Positions 6,104-14,095 of a stretch of DNA of 24,397 nt are shown here, piece by piece. The notes beneath the pieces are model-generated. The model saw only the letters and a list, made by a program, of their open reading frames with translations, ran no database searches and was not told the DNA's origin. The DNA is from Acidimicrobiaceae bacterium. GTDB taxonomy: Bacteria > Actinomycetota > Acidimicrobiia > Acidimicrobiales > RAAP-2. The stretch is from positions 207-24,603 of the forward strand of contig PKWA01000018.1 in NCBI GenBank assembly GCA_003131665.1, given 5' to 3'. The translations under genes and the position numbers were made by a program. How positions within the stretch are numbered: the first letter of the stretch is position 1; each line of letters starts with the position of its first letter.

Positions 6104-8359
6104 CTACTGTCGTGCCATGCCCTCGCGGGCCGCCGTCTCTTGTTCGTCACGTCGATTCGCCGCGATGAGTTGGATGTCCACGCGATCGATTCGCCCCTCA
6201 AAGGGGAACTCGTCGTCGTAGTACGTCGACACCGGTGAGGCCACGTCGCGCCCAATGCCCATGCCCGAGGTCGAGATGATGCGCATGAGAAGAGGCAGGT
6301 GCTTCGTGCCCACGTCGATACCGTTCAGCGTCAAGGTGACCTCGGCGTCGTTGTGGCCCCGTCGAAACTTGACACCGATCGTGCACTCGCCCGCGGGAAG
6401 GTCCGCGCTCGAGACGAGCACGTGGTGCTCGCCAAAGATGTTGTAGTCAAAGACCAGATGGTCGTCCTGGACAAAGAAGCTCAGCCCGGCGTTCTCGTTA
6501 CCCATCGCCATGACGACCCCACCGGCTCCGGCGTCGCGGTGCACCTGGGCCTCAAGGTCCCAGCTTCTTCCGCCGATCCCCGCCGCGGCTTGGGGCGGCA
6601 CGAGACTGAGCGGGGGTAGATACGTATAGTGCCGGCTCGTCGGATGGGGCGAGTGGTCGCGAAAGCGTGCGCCGAAGAGCTCGATGCTCCGATCGTCCAA
6701 GGGCAGTGCGCCGTAGAGCTCAGCGTCGCGCCACCACTGCTGGACGAGCTCGGCCAACCGTTCGGGCTCGTCGTTGGCGAGGTCGTGACACTCCGACGGG
6801 TCGATCGCGACGTGATAGAGCTCCCAACGATCATCGTCGAACGAGACGCCCGGATCGTGACGCGTCACCGCCTTCCAACCCTCGCGATACATAGCGCGAT
6901 GGCCGCCCATCTCGAAGTACTGACTGGTCTTGCGACTCGCGGCTCCGCCTTCGGCGAAGCTGTAACGCATCGACGCGCCCGCGAGCGGCATCTGGGCGAC
7001 GCCGCGATAGACCTCGGGCGCGTCGGCGCCCACCACCTCATAGACCGTCGGCGCGACGTCGGTCACGTAGTGAAACTGATGGCGAATCTCGCCCTTGGCC
7101 TCGATGCCCCTGGGCCAGTGAACAATGAGCGGCACGTGCACGCCACCCTCGTGGGTGTTCTGCTTGTACCACTTAAAGGGCGTGTTGCCCGCTTGGGCCC
7201 AACCCCAGGGATAGTTCGAGTGACTGTGCGGACCGCCGATGTCATCGAGGTGGGCCACGGCCTCGTCGGGACTCTCCAAGATGAAGTTGAAGTACTTCAT
7301 CTCGTGCAGTACGCCAAAAGGTCCACCCTCTTGGCTGGCGCCGTTGTCACTCATCAACAGCAACAGCGTGTTGTCGAGTTCACCCATCACCTCGAGCTCG
7401 GCCACAAATCGGCCGATCTGTGCGTCGGTGTGTTCGAGAAAGGCGCCGTAGGCCTCTTGGAGGCGCCGGGCCAAGCGCTGGTGACTATCGGGCAACGTGT
7501 CCCACGCCTCGACACCGGGGTTTCGCGGGGCCAACTCGGTCGAAGGTGCGAGCAGACCCATGTCACGTTGCCGGGCGAACCATCGATCCCGCGCGACGTC
7601 CCAACCCTCGTCGTAGCGACCGCGATGCTTGGCTAAGTATGACGCCGGCGCTTGGTGGGGCGCGTGCGTCGCGCCAAAGGCGAAGTACGTGAAGAACGGA
7701 CGATCGGGCCGAATCGACTTGGTGTCGTGAATGAACTCCAGCGCCTTGTCAACGAGGTCCTCACTGAGGTGATACCCGTCTTTCGCGCTTCGCGGAGCGT
7801 CTACTCGGTGATTGTCGTAGACCAGGTCGGGCGCGAACTGGTCGGTCTCGCCGTCCAAGAATCCGTAGTACCGATCGAAGCCCCGTTGTAAGGGCCACTG
7901 ATCAAAGGGGCCGGCCGAGGATGAGTTCTCCATTGACACAAGATGCCACTTGCCGATGGCGAAGGTGGTGTAACCACGCTCGCCGAGAACTTCGGCCATG
8001 GTCGCCGCATGATTGGAAACGTAGCCACGCATACTCGGATAACCCGAGCTCCAGTTCGAGATGCCGCGCATGCCCACGCTGTGGTGATTGCGTCCGGTCA
8101 ACAGCGCCGCTCGGGTCGGTGAGCACAGTGGCGTGACGTGAAAGTTCGAGTAACGCAAACCGTTCGCCGCCAGAGCGTCAATATGTGGGGTCACCAGATC
8201 CGACCCAAAGCAGCCGAAGTGCGAGAAACCGAGATCGTCAATCAACATCACCACCACGTTGGGTGCGCCCTCTCGAGGGTGCGGTGGCGTCGGCCACCAC
8301 GGCACGGAGTCGGCCAGCGTTTTGCCGATCGTGCCCTCAAAGGGTTCGTAGCCGCGCAT
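6104..8359 (-). CDS. Arylsulfatase-type sulfatase (FGly-dependent), large actinobacterial form
   Basis: Hydrolyses sulfate esters with a formylglycine made post-translationally from Cys. The modified motif is CSPTR at 79-83 within TPLCSPTRAALLTGR, and the metal-binding DD pair lies at 41-42 (LIDDLGFSHFG). At 751 residues it is longer than the roughly 530-residue P. aeruginosa AtsA and resembles the long AtsD-like sulfatases of mycobacteria. The C-terminal 150 or so residues (from about 590) look like a beta-sandwich extension. No signal peptide is visible, so it is probably cytoplasmic. I chose the ATG at 8359 because AGGAGG lies just upstream; a TTG three nt earlier is too close to it. It follows the PfkB-type kinase by 33 nt and is coupled to the dehalogenase. 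No formylglycine-generating enzyme is in the window. Confidence 0.93.
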   Translation of the reverse strand: MRGYEPFEGTIGKTLADSVPWWPTPPHPREGAPNVVVMLIDDLGFSHFGCFGSDLVTPHIDALAANGLRYSNFHVTPLCSPTRAALLTGRNHHSVGMRGISNWSSGYPSMRGYVSNHAATMAEVLGERGYTTFAIGKWHLVSMENSSSAGPFDQWPLQRGFDRYYGFLDGETDQFAPDLVYDNHRVDAPRSAKDGYHLSEDLVDKALEFIHDTKSIRPDRPFFTYFAFGATHAPHQAPASYLAKHRGRYDEGWDVARDRWFARQRDMGLLAPSTELAPRNPGVEAWDTLPDSHQRLARRLQEAYGAFLEHTDAQIGRFVAELEVMGELDNTLLLLMSDNGASQEGGPFGVLHEMKYFNFILESPDEAVAHLDDIGGPHSHSNYPWGWAQAGNTPFKWYKQNTHEGGVHVPLIVHWPRGIEAKGEIRHQFHYVTDVAPTVYEVVGADAPEVYRGVAQMPLAGASMRYSFAEGGAASRKTSQYFEMGGHRAMYREGWKAVTRHDPGVSFDDDRWELYHVAIDPSECHDLANDEPERLAELVQQWWRDAELYGALPLDDRSIELFGARFRDHSPHPTSRHYTYLPPLSLVPPQAAAGIGGRSWDLEAQVHRDAGAGGVVMAMGNENAGLSFFVQDDHLVFDYNIFGEHHVLVSSADLPAGECTIGVKFRRGHNDAEVTLTLNGIDVGTKHLPLLMRIISTSGMGIGRDVASPVSTYYDDEFPFEGRIDRVDIQLIAANRRDEQETAAREGMARQ

Positions 8360-8392
8360 CAATCCTCCTCGCCCGTGAGGCTAGGCCACGCG

Positions 8393-9334
8393 TCAACGCT
8401 CACGACTACTCGAAGCGAGCCACGCGGCAACCTCGGCGCGCAGCGGGCAGGTGGCGGGCCCGAGTCGAGCGATCGCCATGGCGGCCGCAGCGTTGGCCCA
8501 GCGCGCGGACGCCAGCGCGTCGCACCCGCTCGCCAATTCAGCCAAAAAGACGCCGTTGTGCACATCACCCGCGCCGTTGGTGTCGACGACGTCCGTACTG
8601 AATCCGTCAACGGCCTTGGCGGCTTCGTGGCTCAGCGCCACGACGCAGCCCTCGGCCCCGTTTCGAACCAGCACATTGAGCGAGTCGTTCGTCGACGCCA
8701 AGGCCGTCGCGTTGGCTAGGACGTCAGTGCCTCGCGCGAGCATGGACGCCTCGGTCGCGTTGCAGAGCAGCCACATTGTACGACGCATCATGGCTTCGAG
8801 ATTCACTGAGGGAATATCAACCATGCGCGTCGCGGGGTCAAACACCACGATTGCGCCCGACGAGAGGTGCGCCAGCCATTTCAACACCACGTCCGCGAGC
8901 GGCTCGCGCATGAGGTTGTAACCCGACACTAAGACGAAGTCCCCGTCGCCCACGTCCAACGTCGCCAAGTCCTCGGCCCGTAACGTGGCTTCGGCCCCGG
9001 GCGAGGTCACGAACGAGCGTTCCCCGTCGGGCTCGACCAACACGACACAGATCCCGGTGTCCAACTGCTCATTTCGATCGATGGGTGTGGTGATGTGCTC
9101 GTGCGCCAAGGCCTTCTCGGCCAGCGCCGAAAAGGGGCCCGCGCCGAGTCGTCCGGCGTAGGTCACGCCGAGTCCGTGACGCGCGGCGGCGCTCATGGCA
9201 TTGAAGCCGCCGCCAGCCGTGATCAGTTGGTCGCTCGCCAGCGAGTCGCCCGCGTGCTCGGGCAGCGCGGCGACCCGTAGCACCACGTCGATTAACAAGG
9301 TGTCGAGACAGAAGAGCCGTGGTGCGTTGCTCAT
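8393..9334 (-). CDS. PfkB-family carbohydrate/nucleoside kinase
   Basis: ATP-dependent kinase of the ribokinase fold, 313 residues, a typical length. The substrate-side glycine motif GGGFNAM is at 41-47, a CNATEASML (N-x-x-E) stretch lies near 191-199, and the C-terminal signature DTNGAGDVHNGVF (251-263) carries the catalytic base D257. The motif has Asn where DTTGAGD is more usual. Family members phosphorylate ribose, fructose phosphates, adenosine or pseudouridine, and motifs alone cannot choose. It is divergent from an NCS1 nucleobase-type transporter, which favours a sugar from nucleoside breakdown or a nucleoside itself (inference). It is the first gene of the minus-strand set with sulfatase and dehalogenase. 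The Shine-Dalgarno is weak. Confidence 0.88.
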   Translation of the reverse strand: MSNAPRLFCLDTLLIDVVLRVAALPEHAGDSLASDQLITAGGGFNAMSAAARHGLGVTYAGRLGAGPFSALAEKALAHEHITTPIDRNEQLDTGICVVLVEPDGERSFVTSPGAEATLRAEDLATLDVGDGDFVLVSGYNLMREPLADVVLKWLAHLSSGAIVVFDPATRMVDIPSVNLEAMMRRTMWLLCNATEASMLARGTDVLANATALASTNDSLNVLVRNGAEGCVVALSHEAAKAVDGFSTDVVDTNGAGDVHNGVFLAELASGCDALASARWANAAAAMAIARLGPATCPLRAEVAAWLASSSRER

Positions 9335-9417
9335 AGAACCACACCCTAGTGAGCGGATCGTGAAACTTCTAACGAAGGAGCGAACCTCGAGTGGACGATG
9401 ACGGGTCGATCACTGCG

Positions 9418-9423
9418 TACAAT
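9418..9423 (+). promoter_or_regulatory. Candidate -10 box for the NCS1 transporter gene (TACAAT)
   Basis: TACAAT preceded by TGCG, close to an extended -10. It would give a transcription start near 9430 and a leader of about 33 nt that contains the GAGGAGG ribosome binding site. No convincing -35 is seen. Confidence 0.45.
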
Positions 9424-9462
9424 CGATGCCAGCGACGCCCACATTTGTCGCGAGGAGGCCCG

Positions 9463-10944
9463 GTGAGCGACGAAGTAGCAGAACTTTTAGGAACTGGCAG
9501 CGCCAACGTCTTGCGAATCGAACAGAACGGCATCAACGTCATCGCCGAGAATGAACGAAAGGGACTACCCCGAGAGTTGTTCTGGCCGTGGTTTGGGGCC
9601 AACGTCTCGGTGTTGGGTCTGAGTTACGGCTCCTTCGTACTCGGCTTTGGCATCTCGTTCATTCAGGCGGTGATCGTGGGAGCCGTGGGCGTGATCTTCA
9701 GCTTTTGGCTCTGCGGTGTCATCGCCACGGCTGGCAAGCGTGGTTCCGCGCCGACAATGGTCCTCAGTCGGGCGGCCTACGGCGTTCGAGGAAATCGCCT
9801 GCCGTCAGCAATCTCGTGGTTGCTCTGTGTTGGCTGGGAGACGGCCCTGACCGTCATCGCGGTGCTCGCGACCTCGACCGTCTTTACGCGCATTGGTTGG
9901 GGTGGCGGCGACGGCGTCAAGGTCGTCGCGATGTTGATCATCGCCGCCCTCGTCATTGTGGGCGGAGTGATGGGCTTTGACCTCATTATGCGCATGCAGG
10001 CCATCATCACCGTCGTGACCGGGGTCTTGACGGTTGTCTTCATCGCCCTCACCGTCAAGCACATCAGCTGGCACGTCGTGAGCCATCTGCACAGCGGCAC
10101 GTTCCAGGCCACCATCGGCGCGCTGGTCTTCGTCATGACAGGTTTTGGCCTCGGCTGGGTGAACGTGGCCGCGGACTACTCTCGATACCTTCCGCGCAGC
10201 GCCTCATCTCGTGGTGTGGTGTGGTGGACCACGTTTGGTTCATCGATCGCACCTCTCGTGTTGCTCTTCTTTGGTCTCTTGCTCGCCGGCTCGTCCACGT
10301 CGCTCAGTAGTGCCGTCGGCAACGACCCGGTCGGCGCGCTAGCGAATCTGCTGCCTACGTGGTTCCTCGTGCCCTTTGTCATCGTGGCCATTTTGGGACT
10401 CGTCGGAGGAGCGGTACTGGACATCTACTCCTCAGGTCTCGCGCTGCTCTCGGCGGGTCTCAAGATTCCTCGCTACGCCGCGGCCGGAGTTGATGGCGTG
10501 ATCATGTTGCTCGGCACGATCTACATCGTCTTTGTCGCCAAGAACTTCCTGCCTCAGTTCGAGGGCTTCCTCATCACGGTCGGCGTCCTGATCGCGGCGT
10601 GGTGCGGGGTCTTCCTCGGTGACCTGCTCTTGCGAAAGAAGAACTACGTCGAGGCGGATCTGTTTCAATCCTCGGGTCGCTACGGCGACCTGCGAGCGGT
10701 GCCCATCGTGATAACGCTTCTATCAACATTTCTCGGCTGGGGTCTGGTGACGAACACTATGGCCTCATGGCTCACCTGGCAGGGCTACCTCATGAAGCCT
10801 TTTGGACTCGGCGGCAAAACTGGGAAGTGGGAGTACGCCAATCTGGGCGTCCTCGTGGCGCTGGTGTTGAGCTTTGTGCTCACCATCCTCCTGACGCGAT
10901 CCAACGTCGCGCGCGAAGAGTCGCTCGCTTCGGTCAACGTCTAA
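9463..10944 (+). CDS. NCS1-family nucleobase:cation symporter (cytosine permease/CodB-like)
   Basis: Integral membrane importer of the nucleobase:cation symporter-1 family, 493 residues with about 12 hydrophobic segments. The family mark is the N-terminal PRELFWPWFGANVSVLG region (amphipathic lead into TM1) followed by glycine-rich TM segments; TM6 has the GFGLGWVNVAADYSRYLP stretch typical of the purine/cytosine permease branch. I chose GTG at 9463 because GAGGAGG lies 4 nt before it; the longer frame from 9391 adds a non-conserved leader. Substrates in the family include cytosine, uracil, allantoin, hydantoins and thiamine precursors. The window also carries hydantoinase and ureidopropionase genes 9 kb away, and a PfkB kinase right beside it, so hydantoin, pyrimidine or another nucleobase are all plausible. 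Confidence 0.88.
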   Translation: MSDEVAELLGTGSANVLRIEQNGINVIAENERKGLPRELFWPWFGANVSVLGLSYGSFVLGFGISFIQAVIVGAVGVIFSFWLCGVIATAGKRGSAPTMVLSRAAYGVRGNRLPSAISWLLCVGWETALTVIAVLATSTVFTRIGWGGGDGVKVVAMLIIAALVIVGGVMGFDLIMRMQAIITVVTGVLTVVFIALTVKHISWHVVSHLHSGTFQATIGALVFVMTGFGLGWVNVAADYSRYLPRSASSRGVVWWTTFGSSIAPLVLLFFGLLLAGSSTSLSSAVGNDPVGALANLLPTWFLVPFVIVAILGLVGGAVLDIYSSGLALLSAGLKIPRYAAAGVDGVIMLLGTIYIVFVAKNFLPQFEGFLITVGVLIAAWCGVFLGDLLLRKKNYVEADLFQSSGRYGDLRAVPIVITLLSTFLGWGLVTNTMASWLTWQGYLMKPFGLGGKTGKWEYANLGVLVALVLSFVLTILLTRSNVAREESLASVNV

Positions 10945-10949
10945 CTCTT

Positions 10950-10966
10950 CGGTGAAGTCGTCACCG
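10950..10966. repeat. Perfect 6-5-6 inverted repeat upstream of pfkA
   Basis: CGGTGA, 5-nt spacer AGTCG, then TCACCG, abutting the candidate pfkA -10 box. It starts 6 nt after the transporter stop. It could be an operator lying in the promoter spacer or a weak hairpin ending the transporter transcript; there is no T run after it. Confidence 0.5.
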
Positions 10967-10972
10967 TAGACT
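10967..10972 (+). promoter_or_regulatory. Candidate -10 box of pfkA (TAGACT)
   Basis: TAGACT would place the transcription start near 10979, leaving a short leader that holds AAGGAG before the ATG at 11000. The -35 region overlaps the inverted repeat at 10950-10966. Confidence 0.45.
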
Positions 10973-10999
10973 GGCCCTGGGTCTGGTGAAGGAGTTGGC

Positions 11000-12031
11000 A
11001 TGCGCATCGGTGTTCTAACCGCGGGGGGCGACGCGCCCGGGTTGAACGCCGCCATCCGGGCTATTGGTGAAATGGGTCTGCGCGACGGCCACGAAGTGAT
11101 CGGCATCGCCAACGGTTGGGCCGGACTGGTTGACGAATTCAACGGCACCGCGCTCACCGCGGCCGATCTGCGCGGCGTCATCGGCCAAGGGGGCACCCTG
11201 CTCGGTACCGCTCGACTCAACCTCGACAAACCCCCGGGCGGGCGCGATCGAGTACTCGCTGCCATCGGCGAGCACCTGGACGCACTGGTGGCGATTGGTG
11301 GTGACGGCACCCAACGGATCTCGAACTGGTTGGCCGATCGCGGCGCGCCGGTGGTGGGCGTGCCTAAGACGCTGGATAACGACATTCCCGGCACCGACTA
11401 CTGCATCGGCTTTGATACGGCGATAAATATTGTCGCCGAATCCTTGGACCGACTCCACACCACGGCCATCTCGCACCACCGGGTGATCGTCGTGGAGACC
11501 ATGGGCCGTTCCACCGGTTGGGTCGCGGCCATGGGCGGACTCGCCGGCGGCGCCGACATGATCGTCATCCCCGAGTTCCCCATCACGATGGACGACATCG
11601 TGGGCCATACCAATCGACGCCGCAGCCTCGGCCTGGCGTACTCGCTGGTGGTCGTGGCCGAAGGTGTCGGGCTCGACACGCTCGGGGGCATCGAAACCAG
11701 TGTGATGACGGGCGAAGGAGTGGGCGGCGTACGTCACGCCACGCGCGGCGTCGGCTACTTCGTCGCCGCCAAGATTGAAGAGCAAGGCGGCTTCGAAGTT
11801 CGAACCACCGTCCTCGGTCACCTCCAGCGCGGCGGCAGCCCGACCGCCCACGACCGAATCTTTGCCACCCGGGTGGGCGCCGCCGCCTACGACGCCGTGA
11901 TCGCGGGAAAGTTCGGCATGATCCCAGTGGTGCGCGACGACAACGTTGTCCTGGCCCCGTTGGCGTCCGTGGCCGGAGGACAGCGCAAGGTGCCACGCGA
12001 GATCTACGACCTCTGCGCCATATTCTTCTAG
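11000..12031 (+). CDS. pfkA: 6-phosphofructokinase (PfkA superfamily, Gly/Lys type)
   Basis: Phosphorylates fructose 6-phosphate to fructose 1,6-bisphosphate, the committed step of glycolysis, in the cytosol. At 343 residues it is of the single-domain actinobacterial type. Motifs: N-terminal GVLTAGGDAPGLNAAIR (4-20), GGDGT at 100-104, catalytic PKTLDNDIPGTDY (122-134, base D126), and MGRSTGWVA. The donor-site pair is Gly103 (as in ATP enzymes) with Lys123 (as in pyrophosphate enzymes). This mixed pair is known from actinobacterial PFKs and does not settle whether ATP or PPi is the donor. AAGGAG lies 6 nt before the ATG. It has its own promoter and no operon partner. Confidence 0.95.
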   Translation: MRIGVLTAGGDAPGLNAAIRAIGEMGLRDGHEVIGIANGWAGLVDEFNGTALTAADLRGVIGQGGTLLGTARLNLDKPPGGRDRVLAAIGEHLDALVAIGGDGTQRISNWLADRGAPVVGVPKTLDNDIPGTDYCIGFDTAINIVAESLDRLHTTAISHHRVIVVETMGRSTGWVAAMGGLAGGADMIVIPEFPITMDDIVGHTNRRRSLGLAYSLVVVAEGVGLDTLGGIETSVMTGEGVGGVRHATRGVGYFVAAKIEEQGGFEVRTTVLGHLQRGGSPTAHDRIFATRVGAAAYDAVIAGKFGMIPVVRDDNVVLAPLASVAGGQRKVPREIYDLCAIFF

Positions 12032-12063
12032 GGAACAACGAAGGTCTCCTTAGGTTCTCGGTC

Positions 12064-12069
12064 TAAGTT
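12064..12069 (+). promoter_or_regulatory. Possible -10 box upstream of the P450 operon (TAAGTT)
   Basis: TAAGTT in the 124-nt space after pfkA would give a start near 12076 and a leader of about 80 nt for the P450-ferredoxin transcript. No clear -35 and no terminator for pfkA are seen in this space. Confidence 0.3.
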
Positions 12070-12155
12070 GTCCAATGGAAGTGCCCCTCACCACGGAGAG
12101 CGCAATCGCCCTTTTCGTAGTGCGAGGCTGAAGCGACGTACTACGGGGGGATCTG

Positions 12156-13355
12156 ATGGCGCCACGACGAGCAGTCAATGATTGGAACACGGATTTCGAC
12201 GTCATGGACCCGGCCTACGTCGAAGATCCGTACACGATCTGGGACAAACTTCGAGTGACGTGCCCGGTGGCGCACACTGATCGGCGCGGCGGCGCGTGGT
12301 TGCTCACCACCTACGACGACGTCACCAAGGCAGCGCACGACATTGAGCGCTTTAGTTCACTTGAAGTTGGCGTCATCGGTGCCGACGAAGAGGTGGAGCC
12401 GGACGTATTGTTGCCCTACGGACTGCCCCCGATCTCGTCGGACCCGCCGCTACACACTTGGACCAGACGCCTATTATTGCCCTGGTTTTCTCACACCCGG
12501 ATTGAGGGCTACGAAGTTATGACGCGGGACATCTGTCAGAGGCAGATCGACGGCTTTATCTCCGAAGGACGCGCCGACGCGGCCGCCGATTACGCCCAGC
12601 AGATCCCGGTTCGGATCATCGCCTCGATTCTCGGCGTGCCAGAAAGCCTGTCCGACACGTTCACCGGTTGGGTGCGCGACGTACTCGAATTCGCCGACGT
12701 GAAGGAGCGGGCTAAGAGTGGTGGCGACGCCATTGTCGGGTACATGATCGAGCAACTCATGTTGCGCAAGGAAGACCCCCAGGACGACTTGATCAGTGAG
12801 CTGGCCCACACCATCCACGACGGCGAGCCGGTCGACGACGGCGTGGTGCTCGGAATCGCCGGGCTCGTGTTGATCGCCGGCATCGACACGACGTGGAGTG
12901 CCATTGGCTCATCGCTGTGGCATCTCGCGACTCACCCAGAAGACGCCGCTCGTTTGGTCGCCGAGCCCGAACTCATGGACTCGGCGGTCGAAGAGTTCCT
13001 TCGCGTCTATTCGCCCGTGACCATGGCTCGGGTCGTCACCGTGGACACCGAATTCCACGGATGTCCCATGCACGAAGGCGACAAGGTCCTCATGAACTTT
13101 CCCGCGGCGAATCGAGACCCCGAGGCTTTCGAGCGCGCGGATGAGGTCCTGCTCGACCGCGCCCACAATCGTCACGTGGCTTTTGGTTCCGGGATCCACC
13201 GCTGCGCCGGGTCCAACCTCGCGCGAATGGAACTTAAAGTGGCGCTCGAAGAGTGGCTGCACCGGATACCCGAGTTTCACCTCGCCGAGGGAGCGCAGGT
13301 GACTTGGGCCGGCGGCCAGGTGCGCGGACCCCGATCACTGCCGGTGGTGTTTTGA
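12156..13355 (+). CDS. Cytochrome P450
   Basis: Soluble bacterial heme-thiolate monooxygenase, 399 residues. The oxygen-activation I-helix motif AGIDTT is at 241-246, the K-helix ExxR at 280-283 (EFLR), and the heme loop FGSGIHRCAG at 343-352 with the proximal ligand C350. All key residues are intact. The PPLHTWTRR stretch near 97-105 is the usual C-helix heme-propionate region. GGGGGG lies a few nt before the ATG as ribosome binding site. The stop codon overlaps the ferredoxin start as TGATG, so the electron donor is made from the same message. The substrate is not predictable; such stand-alone actinobacterial P450s act on terpenoids, steroids, fatty acids and xenobiotics. Confidence 0.95.
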   Translation: MAPRRAVNDWNTDFDVMDPAYVEDPYTIWDKLRVTCPVAHTDRRGGAWLLTTYDDVTKAAHDIERFSSLEVGVIGADEEVEPDVLLPYGLPPISSDPPLHTWTRRLLLPWFSHTRIEGYEVMTRDICQRQIDGFISEGRADAAADYAQQIPVRIIASILGVPESLSDTFTGWVRDVLEFADVKERAKSGGDAIVGYMIEQLMLRKEDPQDDLISELAHTIHDGEPVDDGVVLGIAGLVLIAGIDTTWSAIGSSLWHLATHPEDAARLVAEPELMDSAVEEFLRVYSPVTMARVVTVDTEFHGCPMHEGDKVLMNFPAANRDPEAFERADEVLLDRAHNRHVAFGSGIHRCAGSNLARMELKVALEEWLHRIPEFHLAEGAQVTWAGGQVRGPRSLPVVF

Positions 13356-13546
13356 TGCGGGTTCGCGTCGATGATGACAAGTGCCAGGGCCACGCGCGCT
13401 GTCACGCCTTGGCGCCCGAGGTGTTCGACGTCGACGACTACGGACACTCCAAGGTGCGAAACGACGGTCTCGTGCCCGAAGGTTATGAAGACCGGGCCCG
13501 CCTGGCGATCGCCAACTGCCCGGAGTTCGCGATCACTGAGAAGTAG
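13355..13546 (+). CDS. Small 3Fe-4S ferredoxin, redox partner of the P450
   Basis: A 63-residue ferredoxin that passes electrons to the P450 encoded just before it. The cluster ligands are C10, C16 and C55 (C-x5-C and a distant CP), as in single-cluster 3Fe-4S ferredoxins of actinobacteria. The residue at the fourth-ligand position is His13 (CQGHARC), one of the known variants of the CxxXxxC type, and such variants have altered redox potential. The start at 13355 overlaps the P450 stop (TGATG). The upstream part of the longer frame (from 13253) is P450 sequence read out of frame. Confidence 0.93.
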   Translation: MRVRVDDDKCQGHARCHALAPEVFDVDDYGHSKVRNDGLVPEGYEDRARLAIANCPEFAITEK

Positions 13547-13603
13547 CTCTGAGCTTCGATCCGATACACCGCGACGGGCCCCCCATGAGTAGGGGTTCCT
13601 ACC

Positions 13604-13609
13604 TACACT
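13604..13609 (+). promoter_or_regulatory. -10 box of leaderless promoter (TACACT)
   Basis: TACACT, then 6 nt (GAAGTA), then the GTG start at 13616. There is no Shine-Dalgarno, consistent with a leaderless message. Confidence 0.5.
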
Positions 13610-13615
13610 GAAGTA

Positions 13616-14095
13616 GTGGACTCGATCATCCGATTCGTTGGCCGGTACTTCTTTCTCATCAGTGTGGTCGTCGTCGCCCTTTACTGGCTACGGGCCAAGG
13701 TGAGCGTGAAGATCTCTCTCGCGTGGCACGTGATTGCGGGCGGCGTGCTGGCCGTGGTGCTGGCCGTCATCGCCGGACATCTCTACTACGACCCACGGCC
13801 TTTTGTCACGCACCACCTCATTCCACTGATCGCCCACTCGGCCGACAACGGCTTTCCCTCTGATCACGCGCTGTTGACCGCATTTCTGGCATTCACCATG
13901 CTCCTCTACTCCCGGTCCACGGGGATCTTCCTGCTCATTATCGCGCTCTTGGTCAGTTGGGCTCGCGTCGCGGCGCACATTCACAATCCGCGCGACATCG
14001 TGGGGTCGTTCGTCATCGCGTTGGTTGCCGTCGTGGTCGTACACGTCATTTCAAGAATGTGGGAGAGCCGAGGCGACCGCGCACGATGGCGCTGA
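13616..14095 (+). CDS. PAP2-family phosphatase, undecaprenyl-diphosphatase (BcrC)-like
   Basis: Membrane phosphatase of the PAP2 superfamily, 159 residues with about five hydrophobic segments. The three-part active site is present: YYDPRPF (57-63), PSDH (81-84, as in BcrC in place of PSGH) and R117-x5-H123-x3-D127 in the stretch SWARVAAHIHNPRD. BcrC-type enzymes dephosphorylate undecaprenyl diphosphate on the outer face of the membrane so the lipid carrier of cell-wall synthesis can be reused. A phosphatidylglycerol-phosphate or other lipid phosphatase role cannot be excluded. The GTG start is placed by the leaderless layout. It stands alone between the P450 operon and the S51 hydrolase. Confidence 0.85.
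   Translation: MDSIIRFVGRYFFLISVVVVALYWLRAKVSVKISLAWHVIAGGVLAVVLAVIAGHLYYDPRPFVTHHLIPLIAHSADNGFPSDHALLTAFLAFTMLLYSRSTGIFLLIIALLVSWARVAAHIHNPRDIVGSFVIALVAVVVVHVISRMWESRGDRARWR

Noticed and set aside
6629..7636. Plus-strand open frame of 335 codons opposite the sulfatase
   Set aside because: The minus strand has intact sulfatase motifs across the whole stretch; the plus frame has no recognisable domain or ribosome site.
11015..11851. Minus-strand open frame of 278 codons opposite pfkA
   Set aside because: Antisense of a conserved phosphofructokinase; composition (His, Asp, Arg) is typical of a reverse reading of GC-rich coding DNA.
12075..12131. Short frame of 18 codons before the P450 gene, with TAAGTT 5 nt upstream of its ATG
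   Set aside because: Could be a leaderless upstream peptide, but the spacing is one nt short, the peptide has no regulatory codon run and there is no attenuator hairpin.
13581..13595. CCCC-loop-GGGG after the ferredoxin gene
   Set aside because: Only a 4-bp stem and it overlaps the promoter of the next gene; not counted as a terminator.
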